A DNA stretch of 64,000 bases from Neodiprion pinetum. Taxonomy: Eukaryota; Arthropoda; Insecta; Hymenoptera; Diprionidae. The notes beneath the pieces are model-generated. The model saw nothing but the letters and a program-made list of their open reading frames with translations. It did no database searches and was not told the origin of the DNA. The stretch is from the NCBI RefSeq assembly GCF_021155775.2, contig NC_060238.1, positions 20,002,542-20,066,541 of the forward strand, read 5' to 3'. Positions 1 through 11,578 of the stretch are shown in pieces. The translations under genes were made by a program, and so were the position numbers. Positions within the stretch are counted from its first letter, which is position 1, and each line of letters opens with the position of its first letter.

Positions 1-769
1 GCGAGAATTCCACGTTCGCCTTCCTCGAACCCCGATTTAACTAGTTTCGATCCTTCGGCAGATGAACTTTGAGAGTTCCAGGCTTCTTGCCTCTCGATCC
101 GTCTTTCCAAACCTGAGAAGCAATCAAACCGATAGACTGCTGCCAAACACTGCAGTGCGTACTTCTCGAAGAGTTCCCAAAGTTACTTTCATTCTTTATC
201 TCTCTCTCTCTCTCTCACTCTCTCTTTTTTCGTCCCTCAGTATCGAGGATAGATACGGCTTCGACTTCTCGAATAATTCCTCACCGTCTTGTCCGTACGT
301 AATTTATTTAACTTCGTAAAAAATTTACAGAGAGAGAAAACGAATTTCGAACGTTATTCTAAACCACGTGTTGCGTAGCGAAAATTTCGGGCAACGGTCG
401 AATTACGACTTATTTCGATAGAATTCTGGAAATATGGAAAAAGAAGAGTGTAAAAACAAAAAAAAAAATAAATCCTACAACACACGAATCGTCAATGAAG
501 AATTTTTTGTAGGTACAAACTAACGAATTGTCAATTTTTTACTTTCTTTTTTTTTTTCAAAATCGATCAACGCACCGCACGCAGGAAAATTAGTATTATT
601 CTTGACAGAAGAAAAGGAAAAAAAAAAAAAACAACGTCACAGGTATTTGTTTAACCTCGTAAATTTAACGATGGATTTTTTTCGACGCGATCCAGAAATG
701 CATTTTTTTTTTTCTTCTCGTCTCTTTCTCGAGACAAAACAAGCCGCAAGCGAATAAAGGTTACGAGTA
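1..769. other. AT-rich non-coding stretch
   Basis: No gene is recognisable. The stretch holds a short CT tract at about 200-226 and several A or T runs of 8-13 bases. The only open frame (62-319, +) runs through the CT tract, giving a Leu/Ser repeat, and shows no domain. Confidence 0.6.
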
Positions 770-992
770 CAGTGCTGTGCGATTAATCGGTTAATCGGGA
801 GGTTCGATTAATCGTTTTTTTTTTTTTTAGATCGATCGATAAATCGAAGCTTCCTCGTGACAATAATGCAGGTCAATCGGTAATACGTATCAGTCGAAAC
901 CTTCGATTAATCGATCGATTAGAAAAACGATCAATCGATTAATCCCATAAACGATTGATCGAAGCTGCCGCTTAATCGATTAATCGGACACC
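770..992. mobile_element. Short inverted-repeat element built on TTAATCG, hAT-like left end
   Basis: The left side reads CAGTGCTGTGCGATTAATCG and the right side, reversed, reads GTGTCCGATTAATCGATTAA, so the two ends are imperfect inverted repeats about 25 bases long. Further CGATTAATCG blocks lie inside. Left ends beginning CAGTG are typical of hAT transposons and their short non-autonomous relatives, but the right end has lost the matching bases and I see no clear 8-bp target duplication. The TTAATCG blocks could also be a self-complementary simple repeat. Confidence 0.4.
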
Positions 993-1150
993 GATAGTTG
1001 TATTTGAGTGAAAGAAAAAAAAAAAAAAAAAAAAAAATCGAGCCAACAGTTGTTACACGTTCAAAGTTGGACGAATGGAATTGCATGAAACAAAAATCAC
1101 AATAACAAGGAGAGAAAAAACGTGGACGGAATTATAAAATTCGCCGAGAT

Positions 1151-1169
1151 TTGGCACGGAATGTCCCAT
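1151..1169 (-). mobile_element. Solitary right end of the GGGGCATTCCACG foldback family
   Basis: The sequence TTTGGCACGGAATGTCCCAT matches the right-hand terminus of the elements at 5254, 8488 and 11579. No matching left end is seen upstream in the window, so this is a lone terminus, a remnant, or the end of an element starting outside the window. Confidence 0.4.
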
Positions 1170-1238
1170 GATATATGCGTATGGGTGTGATTATACATAT
1201 ATATAGATACCATAAATATGCACGGATGAGTTTACGCA

Positions 1239-1250
1239 CCTAACCTAACC
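1239..1250 (-). repeat. Telomere-type motif, two copies of CCTAA
   Basis: CCTAACCTAACC is two units of the arthropod telomere repeat TTAGG on the minus strand. It is too short to indicate a telomere and is recorded because longer relatives occur near 14.1, 14.3 and 31.8 kb. Confidence 0.5.
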
Positions 1251-1388
1251 TCACTGATAATTCGACAAAATATCCCGTTCATACCGGACGCCGACTCAAT
1301 TTACATATTATATCATATTATATTGTATCATATATATACATATGTATATATACATATATATATATATACACGGGATGAGAGACGGAAT

Positions 1389-2027
1389 ACGGGGTGTCTC
1401 ATTTTTAAGTAATCAATTGTATTCGAGATGCTGGAATTTTTCTTTCATCTTGTCACGCTGACCGATGAGTGAAATTAACATTATCGAATTAACGAATTCA
1501 TTTGCATGATACAATTATCAGTTGAATGATGAATAATTCATTGTACGAAGAATTGCGGTGAAATTCTCAAAATAAGTCACATCAAAGTCGAATCGGTATC
1601 AGAGAGTTTCATGTGTTTAAGGATTTTATGAAATTTTTTAAAAATTTCCTCAAAATTTATTTCTTCGTATATATATATATATATGTATTTTTTTTTCACC
1701 GAGTTACTTGTTTTGCAAATTTATAATTGCGAACGAGTTTTCAATAAAATTCGCAACATCTTGTACTGCGATTTGAAAACTGTACATCAATACCGATCGA
1801 TGAAAAATTTATCAAAATAATTCTTTCATTTCCCCGGGATAAAAATTTTTCAAAACAATCGGAGTCATTTTGTAGGAATAAAAAGTGAAACAACTTGACA
1901 AAATTTTGTTCAATATGCGCGACAAAATTTCCGAATATACTTTCTCGTTTTTTTTTTTTTTTCCATTATGTTACATTTTTTCTTCTTCTTCTCCAATTCT
2001 ATTCCACTTTTCACCGAGACACCCGGT
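1389..2027. mobile_element. Possible 0.64-kb element with GGGTGTCTC ends
   Basis: ACGGGGTGTCTC at 1389 is mirrored by GAGACACCCGGT ending near 2027, giving an inverted terminal repeat of about 11 bases. The interior is AT-rich, has an ATATAT tract in the middle and encodes nothing recognisable. Size and ends fit a miniature inverted-repeat transposon. With so short a repeat and no clear target duplication the pair could be fortuitous. Confidence 0.35.
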
Positions 2028-3340
2028 AGAGCGCGTTTGAAATTATTACCGCGCCTATCTCAAAAACGCCTCGAGTTGTAACATTATAGATGAGTTAAAC
2101 AAAAAAAAAAAAAAGTGTACGGGTACCGTTTTACGAAAAGGATGGTTGTATAATTCGGTTGCAAATGAGGCAAATTTTTGTGATCTTTTTCACAACTCGA
2201 ATCTCGCGCTACGTTTTTTGTGTTATTTTTATAACGAGTCGTGTTGACCGAAAAATTTCAATATTCTGAACCCGAAGAAGAGATATGTATGTATAAATAA
2301 AGGTAGAAAAAAAAAAAAAAACAAAAAGACAAGAAATTCGCAACATGTGTGAAAAGCATTTAGAATACGCGCATTCGCTTCAGGAATCCCGATTCCAACG
2401 TCTTTTTTCGCGCCTTGGCGCGAAATAGCTTTAAAACGGATATCAGCGTGTCGGTTAAAAAAAAAAAAAAAATCTCGTGGAATTATTTATTATATCCGCG
2501 CGCTCACGCGTTTTGCGTCTTATTTTTAAATCTTCCTTGCGCGAAATTCGACCGTGATGTGAAATTCTGCAAAAAAAATCAACGTCACGACAATAAAATG
2601 AAAAATAAAATATGTTTTGACGAACGAACGTAATTAATTAATTGCTGAGATATCTTCACGAATTCTCTGTTCTCGTTATAAATTTATATTAATGGAAAAT
2701 TTCTTTATCGCGCAAAATTACAATACAATCGAGTACTTGGTATATTGTTATTAAAAGATTCGGCCGTTATTCTACCACCGCAAAACAAAAAAAAAAAAAA
2801 ACATCCGGACGATTTTTTTCGCAACCGTGAAACGCAGGAGATAAAAAGAAAAAAATTGGGAATAGCCGTGAAAAAAAAATTAGAGAGTGAGGTGGAAAAA
2901 AATTGCGTTTATTGGATAGAGATTTTACTGCTTCTACTCACCGCTGTATAATTATACATATATATATATATATATATGTGTATATTCCATCTACGTATAA
3001 GCGCGTCCAGCGGCGAAGAGCACATTTTAATTAGCGGAGTATTTACCTCGGGCTCAAATAGATTCGAGAGTTCCGGTACGCAGACGTTGAAATTGATTCG
3101 GGAACAAATTTCCAACCGCAATCATTTATAATTTCTTCTTTTTTTTTTCACTTTTTTTTTCCCTTTTTACTTTTTACTTTTTACTTTTCAGCACCCGCTG
3201 AAAATAACCTCGAATAGAATTTAAAATTGACCGGGTTGAGCTCAAGTTTTTCACGATGTTACGAGAATCAATTCAATACTTTTTTATCACAGTGCCAATT
3301 TCCACGCAAAAAGAGAAGGAAAAAGAAATATGGCAATGAA
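2028..3340. other. AT-rich non-coding stretch
   Basis: No gene is recognised. The open frames at 2415-2633 and 2745-2951 are interrupted by poly-Lys from A runs and have no domain. An (AT)n tract lies near 2957-2977. Confidence 0.6.
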
Positions 3341-3344
3341 TCGA

Positions 3345-3555
3345 TCAACCGCAAACCTTGGAATATAAGTTTTGTTATTCGAATTCCGAATTGTAAAACA
3401 AAATCGTGTGAATTGAAATTAGATGAAAATAAGTTTTCATTACGTCAAGTATTTCAACTGCAAATCATGGAATGCAAGTTTTATTATACGAATTTCGAAT
3501 TTCAAAACAAGATCGTGTGAACTGAGTTTGGATAAGAGGAAGTTTTCATCACCGA
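3345..3555 (+). repeat. 109-bp tandem duplication
   Basis: A block beginning GCAAACCTTGGAATATAAG at 3351 is followed by a diverged copy beginning GCAAATCATGGAATGCAAG at 3460, a period of 109 bases. The copies stay aligned through AAGTTTTCAT at their 3' ends. The small open frame at 3227-3520 spans both copies, so its peptide carries the same duplication (PWNISFVIRI and MECKFYYTNF), but nothing suggests it is translated. Confidence 0.75.
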
Positions 3556-4886
3556 GGAATAAGTTTGTTTCATTGATAATTTAATCCCCTTCCGGATTCG
3601 AATTCGGATGAAATGACGTCGGTGAGATTTATTAAAATTGAAAACATGAAACCAAAAAAAAAAAAAAAAAATCAAAAGAAAAAAAGAACGAGGTAAGGAA
3701 TTGATCGACTAATCTAACAGCTGTAAAAAGATTCGAGGCTTGGGTATTAATATTTGAGTGAAAAGGTTGGAGAGAAAATGACCTTTTCTCCGATTTTATT
3801 GTAAATCCGAAGTACCTATGAGGGTCGGGATAATCCCTGCTGGCATTAGGATAAGTACAGGCTGTTACTGGCGTCGGTGCTGCCTATTGAACACTCTCCA
3901 ATGGTAATAACTCACGATTGGATTATTGGGGGGTGGTGGTTGAGATGTAGCAGGCGCTTTGTTATTTGTCACGCAGGATTTCGAGGCGATATCGTCCTTT
4001 ATTTTTTCAGTATGGCGAAAAAAATAAAAAAAAACAATAATAATAATAATAATCAATGAATAAATAAATAATTTCGTTATACAAATATATATATGTATAT
4101 TAGGGTGATTAAAAAAAATCATAATTTTTTTCGAAAAAAAATTGGTAGTGAAAAAACGATTCGAAATTACGGAAAAATAATGCCTGCGCGCGGAAAATTT
4201 TTTTACTCAAGTATTTGTTTAAGGTTTTTTTTTCGGAAAATTTATATAAGATCGTAATTGCCGGTGTAAGTATATATTTTACGAAGAAACCGCGAGATAC
4301 CTTTTTCGTAGTTTTTTTTTTTTTTTTGTAGCCGATGCGTTTTTGAAAAATATCTCACGAAACAGTGGATTGAAAATGAAAACAGGTAAGAACTGAGCGG
4401 TAACAGGAAATGAAAACTTCTCTCAGTGGGCGTGTGCGGAATAACGGAACGCAATCTTGAAATTTGTAAAAAAAAAAAAAAAACAGATTTAGCTGGAATG
4501 AAAACGAGAACATGCGAAAACATCCGAATCGTTTCAAAGCTGATTGATAAACAAAGAAACGATATATCGGCGTGAAAATTACTCATCCTGATGAATTATC
4601 GGGCATATTTCAAAAATATATGCCGGGGTGAGTCTGTTTGTCGGAATTGGAAAACAAAAAAAAAAAAAAATTCCAATTGCCAGATTTATGAATGTAAAAA
4701 CGAACGTTGCGACTTGATCGAACTTTAGCCGACTGACGGTGAGAGAGTTTCCAACTTTTCCGGTTGACCTGTGAATAAAAAAATGAGAAATTGATAAATT
4801 GTCGCGATAGCAGTGTAAGAAAATTGAAATGAAACCGTTAATCTCGAGATTAGCCAGACTGCAGTCGTTGTTGAGTATATCTTTAC

Positions 4887-4889
<3 letters not shown>
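3556..4889. other. AT-rich non-coding stretch with a possible transposon end at 4098
   Basis: No gene is recognised. TTAGGGTGATT near 4098 resembles the TAGGGTGGT ends of the foldbacks at 52189 and 56544 but has no partner nearby. Open frames here are short and dominated by Phe/Lys from homopolymers. Confidence 0.5.

Positions 4890-4958
<69 letters not shown>
4890..4958 (+). repeat. Uninterrupted poly-A run of about 69 bases
   Basis: One of the longest pure mononucleotide runs in the window, followed by A/G-rich sequence to about 5110. It could be an expanded homopolymer or the tail of a retroposed sequence. No flanking target duplication or source transcript could be recognised. The 203-residue minus-strand frame covering it is an artefact producing poly-Phe. 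Confidence 0.85.
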
Positions 4959-4959
<1 letters not shown>

Positions 4960-5253
4960 GAAAGTTGAAAAATAATATAAGAATAATTTAGAGAAATGAA
5001 AGAAGGCTAAACGAAGAAGAAAAAAAAAAAATAGAAGAAAAAGGAGAAAGTATGCTGTACAAATTTGTATCGAAAAGAGCAGAAAAAAGAAAGAAAAAAA
5101 AAAAGAAATAAATAAAACCATTTCCCCTAGGTGAAAAATTATCCCATGAATAAATAATTCAAACGAGATCGAATCTATACTTGTATTCATTTGTCATCTG
5201 TCTTGTGCTTTTGCCTACACATAGCTTTATGTATTCACCCCTGAATACATACA

Positions 5254-5993
5254 TATGGGGCATTCCACGTCAAATCAACGGATCGTCGGTCCGACCCTCT
5301 GAGTTTCAGATGTCCGATAGAGTTTTTTTTTTTTTGTTTCTTTTGGTGAAAAATGATTCCTCTAGTTATTCGAAATTTTTACCTACCATTTTGTAAGAGT
5401 GCGGCGACTTCGGAAAGTGAGGAAATATCGTTGACACGAAGATGGACATTTTTAAAATCGATGAAACTTTTTTTGTAAAATCACGGACTCGAAGACGCAT
5501 CTTTTCGTCATCGTTCAAATATGGTATGAGATTGCTAAATAATTTTGGTAGTAAAAAAAAAAAAAAATTCACAAAAAGAAACTTCGTCCGGGTAAAATTC
5601 GATTTTCTTTTTAGTTCGAGTATGAAACGGAAAAAACGATGGATCAATTCCAATAAAAACTTAATCGACAGGAACTTTGAATAAAATGGATCTCTTATTC
5701 AGGGAAGTTAGGAAAAACTGTAATTAAGAAAAACAAAAGAAAAAAACTCTTCACCATTGTCATCCCGTTTAGGAACCATGACACAAAAATGTGTTGTCAA
5801 GTCCCTGATTTTACAAAAAAAAAAAATTTCCACCTCATGAGCTCGCCACACTTTTACAAAAATGGTGTAAAAATTTCAAAAAACCAGAGGCATCATTGTT
5901 GATCGAAAAAATTTTTTTAAAATCCGTTGCTCATAAGAATCCCAGAGGGTTTCAAGGCTGATGACGCGTTGGTTTAACGTGGAATGTCCCATA
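5254..5993. mobile_element. Foldback element A of the GGGGCATTCCACG family
   Basis: The left end TATGGGGCATTCCACGTCAA is mirrored by TTTAACGTGGAATGTCCCAT at the right. The arms remain complementary well into the interior: for example the block near 5357-5402 (CCTCTAGTTATTCGAAATTT) pairs with 5842-5887. The whole 0.74-kb unit could therefore fold into one long imperfect hairpin. It encodes no transposase and would be a non-autonomous element. TA is present at both borders. The class of the mobilising enzyme is not determined. Confidence 0.75.
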
Positions 5994-6047
5994 TACACGT
6001 AGTTAAAGTTAATTGAAAGCTCGTTGTTTACGCGTTTCCTACAGAAA

Positions 6048-6050
<3 letters not shown>

Positions 6051-6104
<54 letters not shown>
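6051..6104. repeat. (AT)n microsatellite
   Basis: An uninterrupted alternating AT tract of about 54 bases, followed by more interrupted TA-rich sequence to about 6135. Confidence 0.9.
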
Positions 6105-6111
<7 letters not shown>

Positions 6112-8487
6112 CAATATATAAAGTACATATATAGGTTTTACATTTGAGGTGTAATTTGCATGAATTTATATTCTCAGACTTGACAGAGTGACTGTATGTA
6201 TATATATGTAGCGTATAAATATTGATTAATCACCGTATCGTGCCTTCGCAGGGTATGCAATTTCAATTTTGTAGCGGAAAGGTAAAAAGAGGAGGGGGGA
6301 GGGGATGGAAATTAATGAATAAATAAATAACTAAGCGATCCTTGGTCGTTGAATTGCAACACAGATGCGAGCGAATGTTTTTTTGTTTGTTTGTTTGTTT
6401 GTTTTTTTTTTTGTTTTTTTTTTTTCATACAAAAAATCTAACAAGCTTGCGGGAAGTGAAAAAATCTATCATTGCTTCGAAACGAATAATTCACCTGTAA
6501 GCGGTGTCAAGTTATTTAAATTTTGAAAGAAAATTTTCGTCACGCCAACATTTCACACCACCTTTATTCACGCTTGGTAATGCCGTGGTTAGGGTTTGTC
6601 GTTTTGTATGAAATTCATGTAATATACATAAACGAAGAAAATTGTTAAACTCTAATATTGCCTCTCATATGTGTTATAATACTATTTGAAATGTGATACA
6701 CGCGCTGTACAGGTCTTGTATGAAAAATTGTCGGAGGGAATTCGAAATTCCAGCTCACCCCTGTCATATATTACAAACCTTCCCGCTCTTTGTTACGCTT
6801 ATCTTTATTTTTATTCCCGATCTCGGTTTCCGCTCTCGCAAATATTCACCGCGGCTTCGGTGTTTCAGGGTTTTAGAGACGTTTGCGTGGTTTGAAAATC
6901 GGTCAAGACGGTAAAAAACGAACATGTACACGACGCGAATGCAACGCGGGTCGGGAAATGAAATGTTTCTTATCTTTCTATTTCTTATTTTTTTTTTTTT
7001 TTTTTTTTTCGTTTTTTCTCCGAGTTTATATTCGTACGAATAAAATTTTGATTCTATACATCGAATATTAACCGAAAAATCTTCATTTATCATTACTTGC
7101 AAAGTTTGTTTTTTGTCTTTTTTCTCACATAGTTGAAGATAAATTTTTGTCAAGGCTAAACTTTTATTCAAAAGTTTAAACCCGAAACTGGAGTTTGTTT
7201 AATTGTTATTAACAACACATGTTGGAGAAAATAGGTAATTTCTCTTAAAGATCCGAAACATCGTTCTCGTTTTTGCAAAAGCAAACTTTATCAAATGAAA
7301 CTGTTTTTTCTTTTACTTAGTTGCGTGAAAGTAATCAAAATTTGACATCTAGAATCCAGACTCAAGACTCGTGTTAACCGGATAAATCATTTCATTTTTT
7401 ATTTTTTTTTTTCCTTGCATTTAGAATTCAAAATAAATCGTATCGAGACAATTTTTTATTTGTTCTTGTTATATACAGTTTTTACATACTTTCATTTTTT
7501 ATTATTGAAAACTATAGGATTACAATTAATAGTTACTTTTACCACGTTATTTTCTCTTTTTTTGCAACGTCCACGATATTCGAACCGTACTTTTGACGAT
7601 ATTCATTTGACAAAAAAAAAAATTTTGAAAATATAAAAGATAAAATTTTTAGACTATAATATATATATATATATATCGGATTTGAAATATTTAATTAAGT
7701 AAATCATGGCTTCTACTTTAGAATTGCAAGTATTCCGAGATTTGTTGGAATTTTTCAAATGCTTTGTCCGGATATTTACGATTCGGAGTTGGAAAGTTTT
7801 TTTATCGTTCTTTTCTCCCCCGGAATTTTCTTTCTTTTCTTTTCTTCTCTATATTTTTTCCGATCTGTTTTCATTCCGATTCTTCTTCTCTTTGCAGCTC
7901 ATTTTATACACCGAGAACTGTTTTTTTTTTTTTTTTTTCCCCCTCTTCTTCAACTATCCGATCTCTCGAACGGTTTTAGCGCATCGCTATTTTCGATCCA
8001 CTTATACGTCCGTCCAATTTTCTCCGTGATCTATCGAGATGATCGCATTGCAGCTCTCCTCACTCGAAACGAAACCTCACTGCATGATATCGTTTCGCGA
8101 AATATACCAGACGGCGATTATTTATTTCTCGTTTTACAGCTCCGAGAAACTCGGTGAAAAATACAAGTTCCGAGAGTTTTTTCCGCAAATTTTCAAACCC
8201 TTCGGACAATGTTTTTGGCGAGCAAAAAAGTTGAAAGCGAAGAAAAAAGATCGGCCCCTTCGAATCTTTGGAATAGAAAATACAATTTCGGAGAATTTTT
8301 GTGAGAGTTTAAAAAAAAAATCGTCCTCCACGAAATCACTTTGAATTTTTATAAATAATCGAACAGCTGAATAAGAAATTTGAAAAAATTCAGGGTACGT
8401 GTTTCAGAGTTGGGACAGTTGCAGAAAAAATTCTAAACAAAATCAGAAATGGTGAGGGTCAGACATTGGTTGGGTTCGAATGTATAT
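6105..8487. other. AT-rich non-coding stretch
   Basis: No gene is recognised. It contains a GTTT/T-rich tract at 6378-6426, a T run near 6989-7008 and an AT tract near 7660. The overlapping plus-strand frames at 7706-8344 are Phe-rich, share no recognisable motif and change frame repeatedly, as expected of T-rich non-coding DNA. Confidence 0.6.
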
Positions 8488-9154
8488 ATGGGGCATTCTA
8501 CGTCAAATTATCAGCCCATGTACCTCACCCCCTTCGATTCTGATCATCTTTTTAGCATGAAGTTCTTACCGACCCAAAAGAGTCTCCGAAATTTTGACAG
8601 ACTTTCTTTAGTCACTGGTGATAAACTTATAAAAAATCGCAAAACGAATAACAAAAACGCCGTTTTTAAAAATCTTAAAAAATATACACTGGTTCCATGA
8701 TCCAAATGTGATTCTTGAACAATACACGATAATGGGATCTCAGTATTTACTATTTTTATTAAATAGATTACAGAGTCATATTATTTTCACGATTCCGTGA
8801 TCGGGTAATAACAAAAAAAGAAAAAAAAAACGAATTTTGACATGGAAAAATTAAAACCTTACGAAAAAAATTAGTAAATATTGAGATCCCATTATCGCTG
8901 GGTGCTTAAAAATCACAAGCTCGAATCATGGAACCTGTGCAAATTTTTTCAGATTTTTAATAATGGCGTTCTGGTAATTGCTTTTCGATTTTTTTTTTTT
9001 CCTTTTACTTTCCTTAAATTTTCACCGACCGCTAAAAAAATCTGAAAAAAATTCACAGACTATTTTAGAACGGCATAAGCATCGTACAAAAAAATTATTA
9101 ACATCGAGGAGGTTGAGGTACGTGAGCTGCTAATTTGACGTGGAATGCCCCATA
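8488..9154. mobile_element. Foldback element B of the GGGGCATTCCACG family
   Basis: TATGGGGCATTCTACGTCAA at the left pairs with TTGACGTGGAATGCCCCATA at the right, and complementarity continues inward. The segment around 8692-8760, including GGTTCCATGATCC and AATGGGATCTCAGTATTTAC, pairs with 8872-8935. The element is essentially one long hairpin of about 0.67 kb. A second left-end-like sequence, GGGAATTCCATGTGAACATG, begins just outside at 9165, hinting at an adjacent remnant. Confidence 0.78.
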
Positions 9155-9347
9155 TATATATATAGGGAATTCCATGTGAACATGACCATGTGTGTAAATG
9201 TAATATACGTTTGCGTATACCTAATATTCCGACCGTCCGATAAGACGTGACTAAGGCTAACCATACGCCCACCAGATGTTCGAAACGCAGGAATACTCGA
9301 ACGGAGTGCAGGGAGCGTAGAAAAGCAACCGCGTACGTACGTATTTA

Positions 9348-9933
9348 TACCGTGTGTCCATGAGGAAAGTGCGCATCTTACGCGCGTGCGCCAAGTCGTT
9401 CGAATTTTGTTGGCTGACAGTTACCGCCTGATTGAGCAACCGACGCAGTACCAATCGAAATTGTCAGAAAATGTCCCTAGGAGCCCACCGTTACCCGTGA
9501 GCAACTGCTGTCGGTGTTGTTGCGAAAAACATTTCGTCGATTCGGAGCTGATCTATGAATAAAATAAATCAGACACTCGTTAATCGTGTCGATCAATGAA
9601 ATCAAATTTATTACTGTAATTCCCGAATCGTTGTTACAAAATACTTTAGCAAAACTTTCAACTGCTTTCCTTGCGAAGTCGGAAGAGGTTATGTTCGCAA
9701 GGGAAGCGATTAACGTACGTCTGATTTATTTTACTTCGGATCAGCTCCGAATCGACGAACTGTTTTTCGTAACAACACCGACAGCAGTTGCCTAGAGGTA
9801 ACAGTCGGCTCCTAGGGACATTTTCTGACAATTTCGATTGGTACTGCGTCGGCTGCTCAATCAGGCGGTAACTGTCAGCCAATGAAATTCGAACGACTCG
9901 ACGCACGCGCACTTTCTTCACGGGCACACGGTA
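9348..9933. mobile_element. Foldback element with ~240-bp arms
   Basis: The left arm (9348-9590) begins TACCGTGTGTCCATGAGGAA and the right arm (about 9700-9933) is its inverted copy, ending TTCTTCACGGGCACACGGTA. By eye the arms match at roughly nine positions in ten, including AATTGTCAGAAAATGTCCCT and ACTGCTGTCGGTGTTGTT. About 110 bases separate them. The interior has no open frame of note. The high arm similarity suggests recent insertion or ongoing arm conversion. The termini differ from the GGGGCATTCC family. Confidence 0.8.
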
Positions 9934-10171
9934 TATTCTCCGAGCCTCCGGGGGAAAAGTATCAGACGAAATCATCCCTCGACTCGCATCCTGCAAACGG
10001 TGAACCAATCGGTTCGCTAATTAGGCCTTGGTATATATAGTATACGTATATACGTCTTCTGGATTTCTAACAATCTTCGGGGATCTGGAATGGGGAAAAA
10101 CGATGATAAAAAAGTAGATAAAGAGGAGGAAAGAGAGAGGAACGATGTTCCTGCAGACTTCGTCTTCATCC

Positions 10172-10203
<32 letters not shown>

Positions 10204-10559
10204 ATTTACGTTCAGCGTCTATAGAAGGCGGGGCGAAATATTAATAAATCCAAAAATAGAACGACCAATAATTCCGATTCGAGAGTGGAGCGATTATTTT
10301 TTTTTTTTTCAAGCGGAAATTTCCAACGCGTGCAGCAACGGTCCGTGAAATTAACTAAGAATGGTGATATCAGAATATTATTATGATAATTATAAAAAAT
10401 TATGTACGGAATCAGGATTGAGGGTGAAAAATTTTTTACTAATCATCGACGTTTCGTTATTTTTAAATATCGGATGCTTTGATGGGGATAATTTTTTCGA
10501 CACTCCAATTGCTTGCGTATGATTATTATTTTTTTTTTCTTTACCTTTCTCTTGTTATT
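9934..10559. other. AT-rich non-coding stretch
   Basis: No gene, RNA or clear repeat is recognised beyond T runs near 10175 and 10300. Confidence 0.55.
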
Positions 10560-11100
10560 TTTTCAGAATTTCAAAATTCGCAATGTATCGATAGGTTAAA
10601 ATATAGAGAGGTATAAATATACTAACGCGGAATGGTGACAAATTGTTGATTTTAACGATTTTATATTGTCGCTTTTTTTTTATCTATCAACGCTTTTCTA
10701 TATTTTGATTTTTTTTTTTTTTTCTTTTTTTTTTTGTACGCCGAATTTCCTTCAACTTATACGTTTTCAAATTCTATGAATCAAACTAGAATTGTAAATA
10801 ATATATTCTAACGTTTCTTATGTATTTTCATATTTACTGAAATTTTGAATTTTTCATATTTCACTTTTTTTTTATGCATTTCAAAATTCTACGAACTAAA
10901 CTAAGAATCGGAAATTGATCATTTTAAAGACTGTCACAAATTTTCCTGATCTTTATTCTCATCTACCTACATTTTGAATTTCTTATATTTCACCAATTTT
11001 GTGCATTTCAAAATTCTACGGATCGAAATTAGAATTGGAAATTATTCATTTCGATGATTCGTACATATTTTCGCGTCCTATATTTTCTTTCCTCGACATT
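10560..11100 (+). repeat. Diverged tandem array, ~114-127-bp unit
   Basis: The phrase TTCAAAATTCTACG followed by AACTAGAATTGGAAAT recurs at about 10766, 10880 and 11007, with a weaker relative at 10567. Each is preceded by a T-rich tract and TGAATTTCTTATATTTCAC. Spacings are 114 and 127 bases. The copies are well diverged, so the array appears old. Confidence 0.6.
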
Positions 11101-11263
11101 TTGACCCTTCCGTATTTTGGCTCTTCACATTTCAAGACACAAGCAAACCAGATTTACGTCTCTTCAAAAAGTTGCAATTGCGATCCTTTTATTGTGTGGT
11201 CATTCCGCTTCTTAAGCTAACGAGTTTCTAAACCTACCGTCGAATTTCTAATTCAATAATATG

Positions 11264-11266
<3 letters not shown>

Positions 11267-11298
<32 letters not shown>

Positions 11299-11303
11299 TC
11301 TCT
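11267..11303. repeat. (CT)n microsatellite
   Basis: A near-pure CT tract of about 37 bases with one CCC interruption. Confidence 0.85.
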
Positions 11304-11578
11304 TCCTGTTATCTTTCGTTCTTATTCGTAAATGTCACTCGCAGGGTTGCTCACGGGCTGCACGGTAGTCACGCGGCTCGTAATTACGCCAAGAATTATG
11401 TGTCGTACAATATGTAATACAAGTATCTGTACGCCCAGAGGGTAATGAAAGGGCGTCGAGAAAAGGGAGGTTGAAAAAAAAAAAAAAAAAGCAAAAAAAA
11501 AAAATAATGAAATGAAAAACAGAAGTTGAGACGAGGAAAAAATCTGAAACCCAACGCGCTAAAAACGAACAAGATTTA

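Noticed and set aside
4579..5190. 203-residue minus-strand open frame
   Set aside because: Its core is the translated 69-base poly-A run (poly-Phe).
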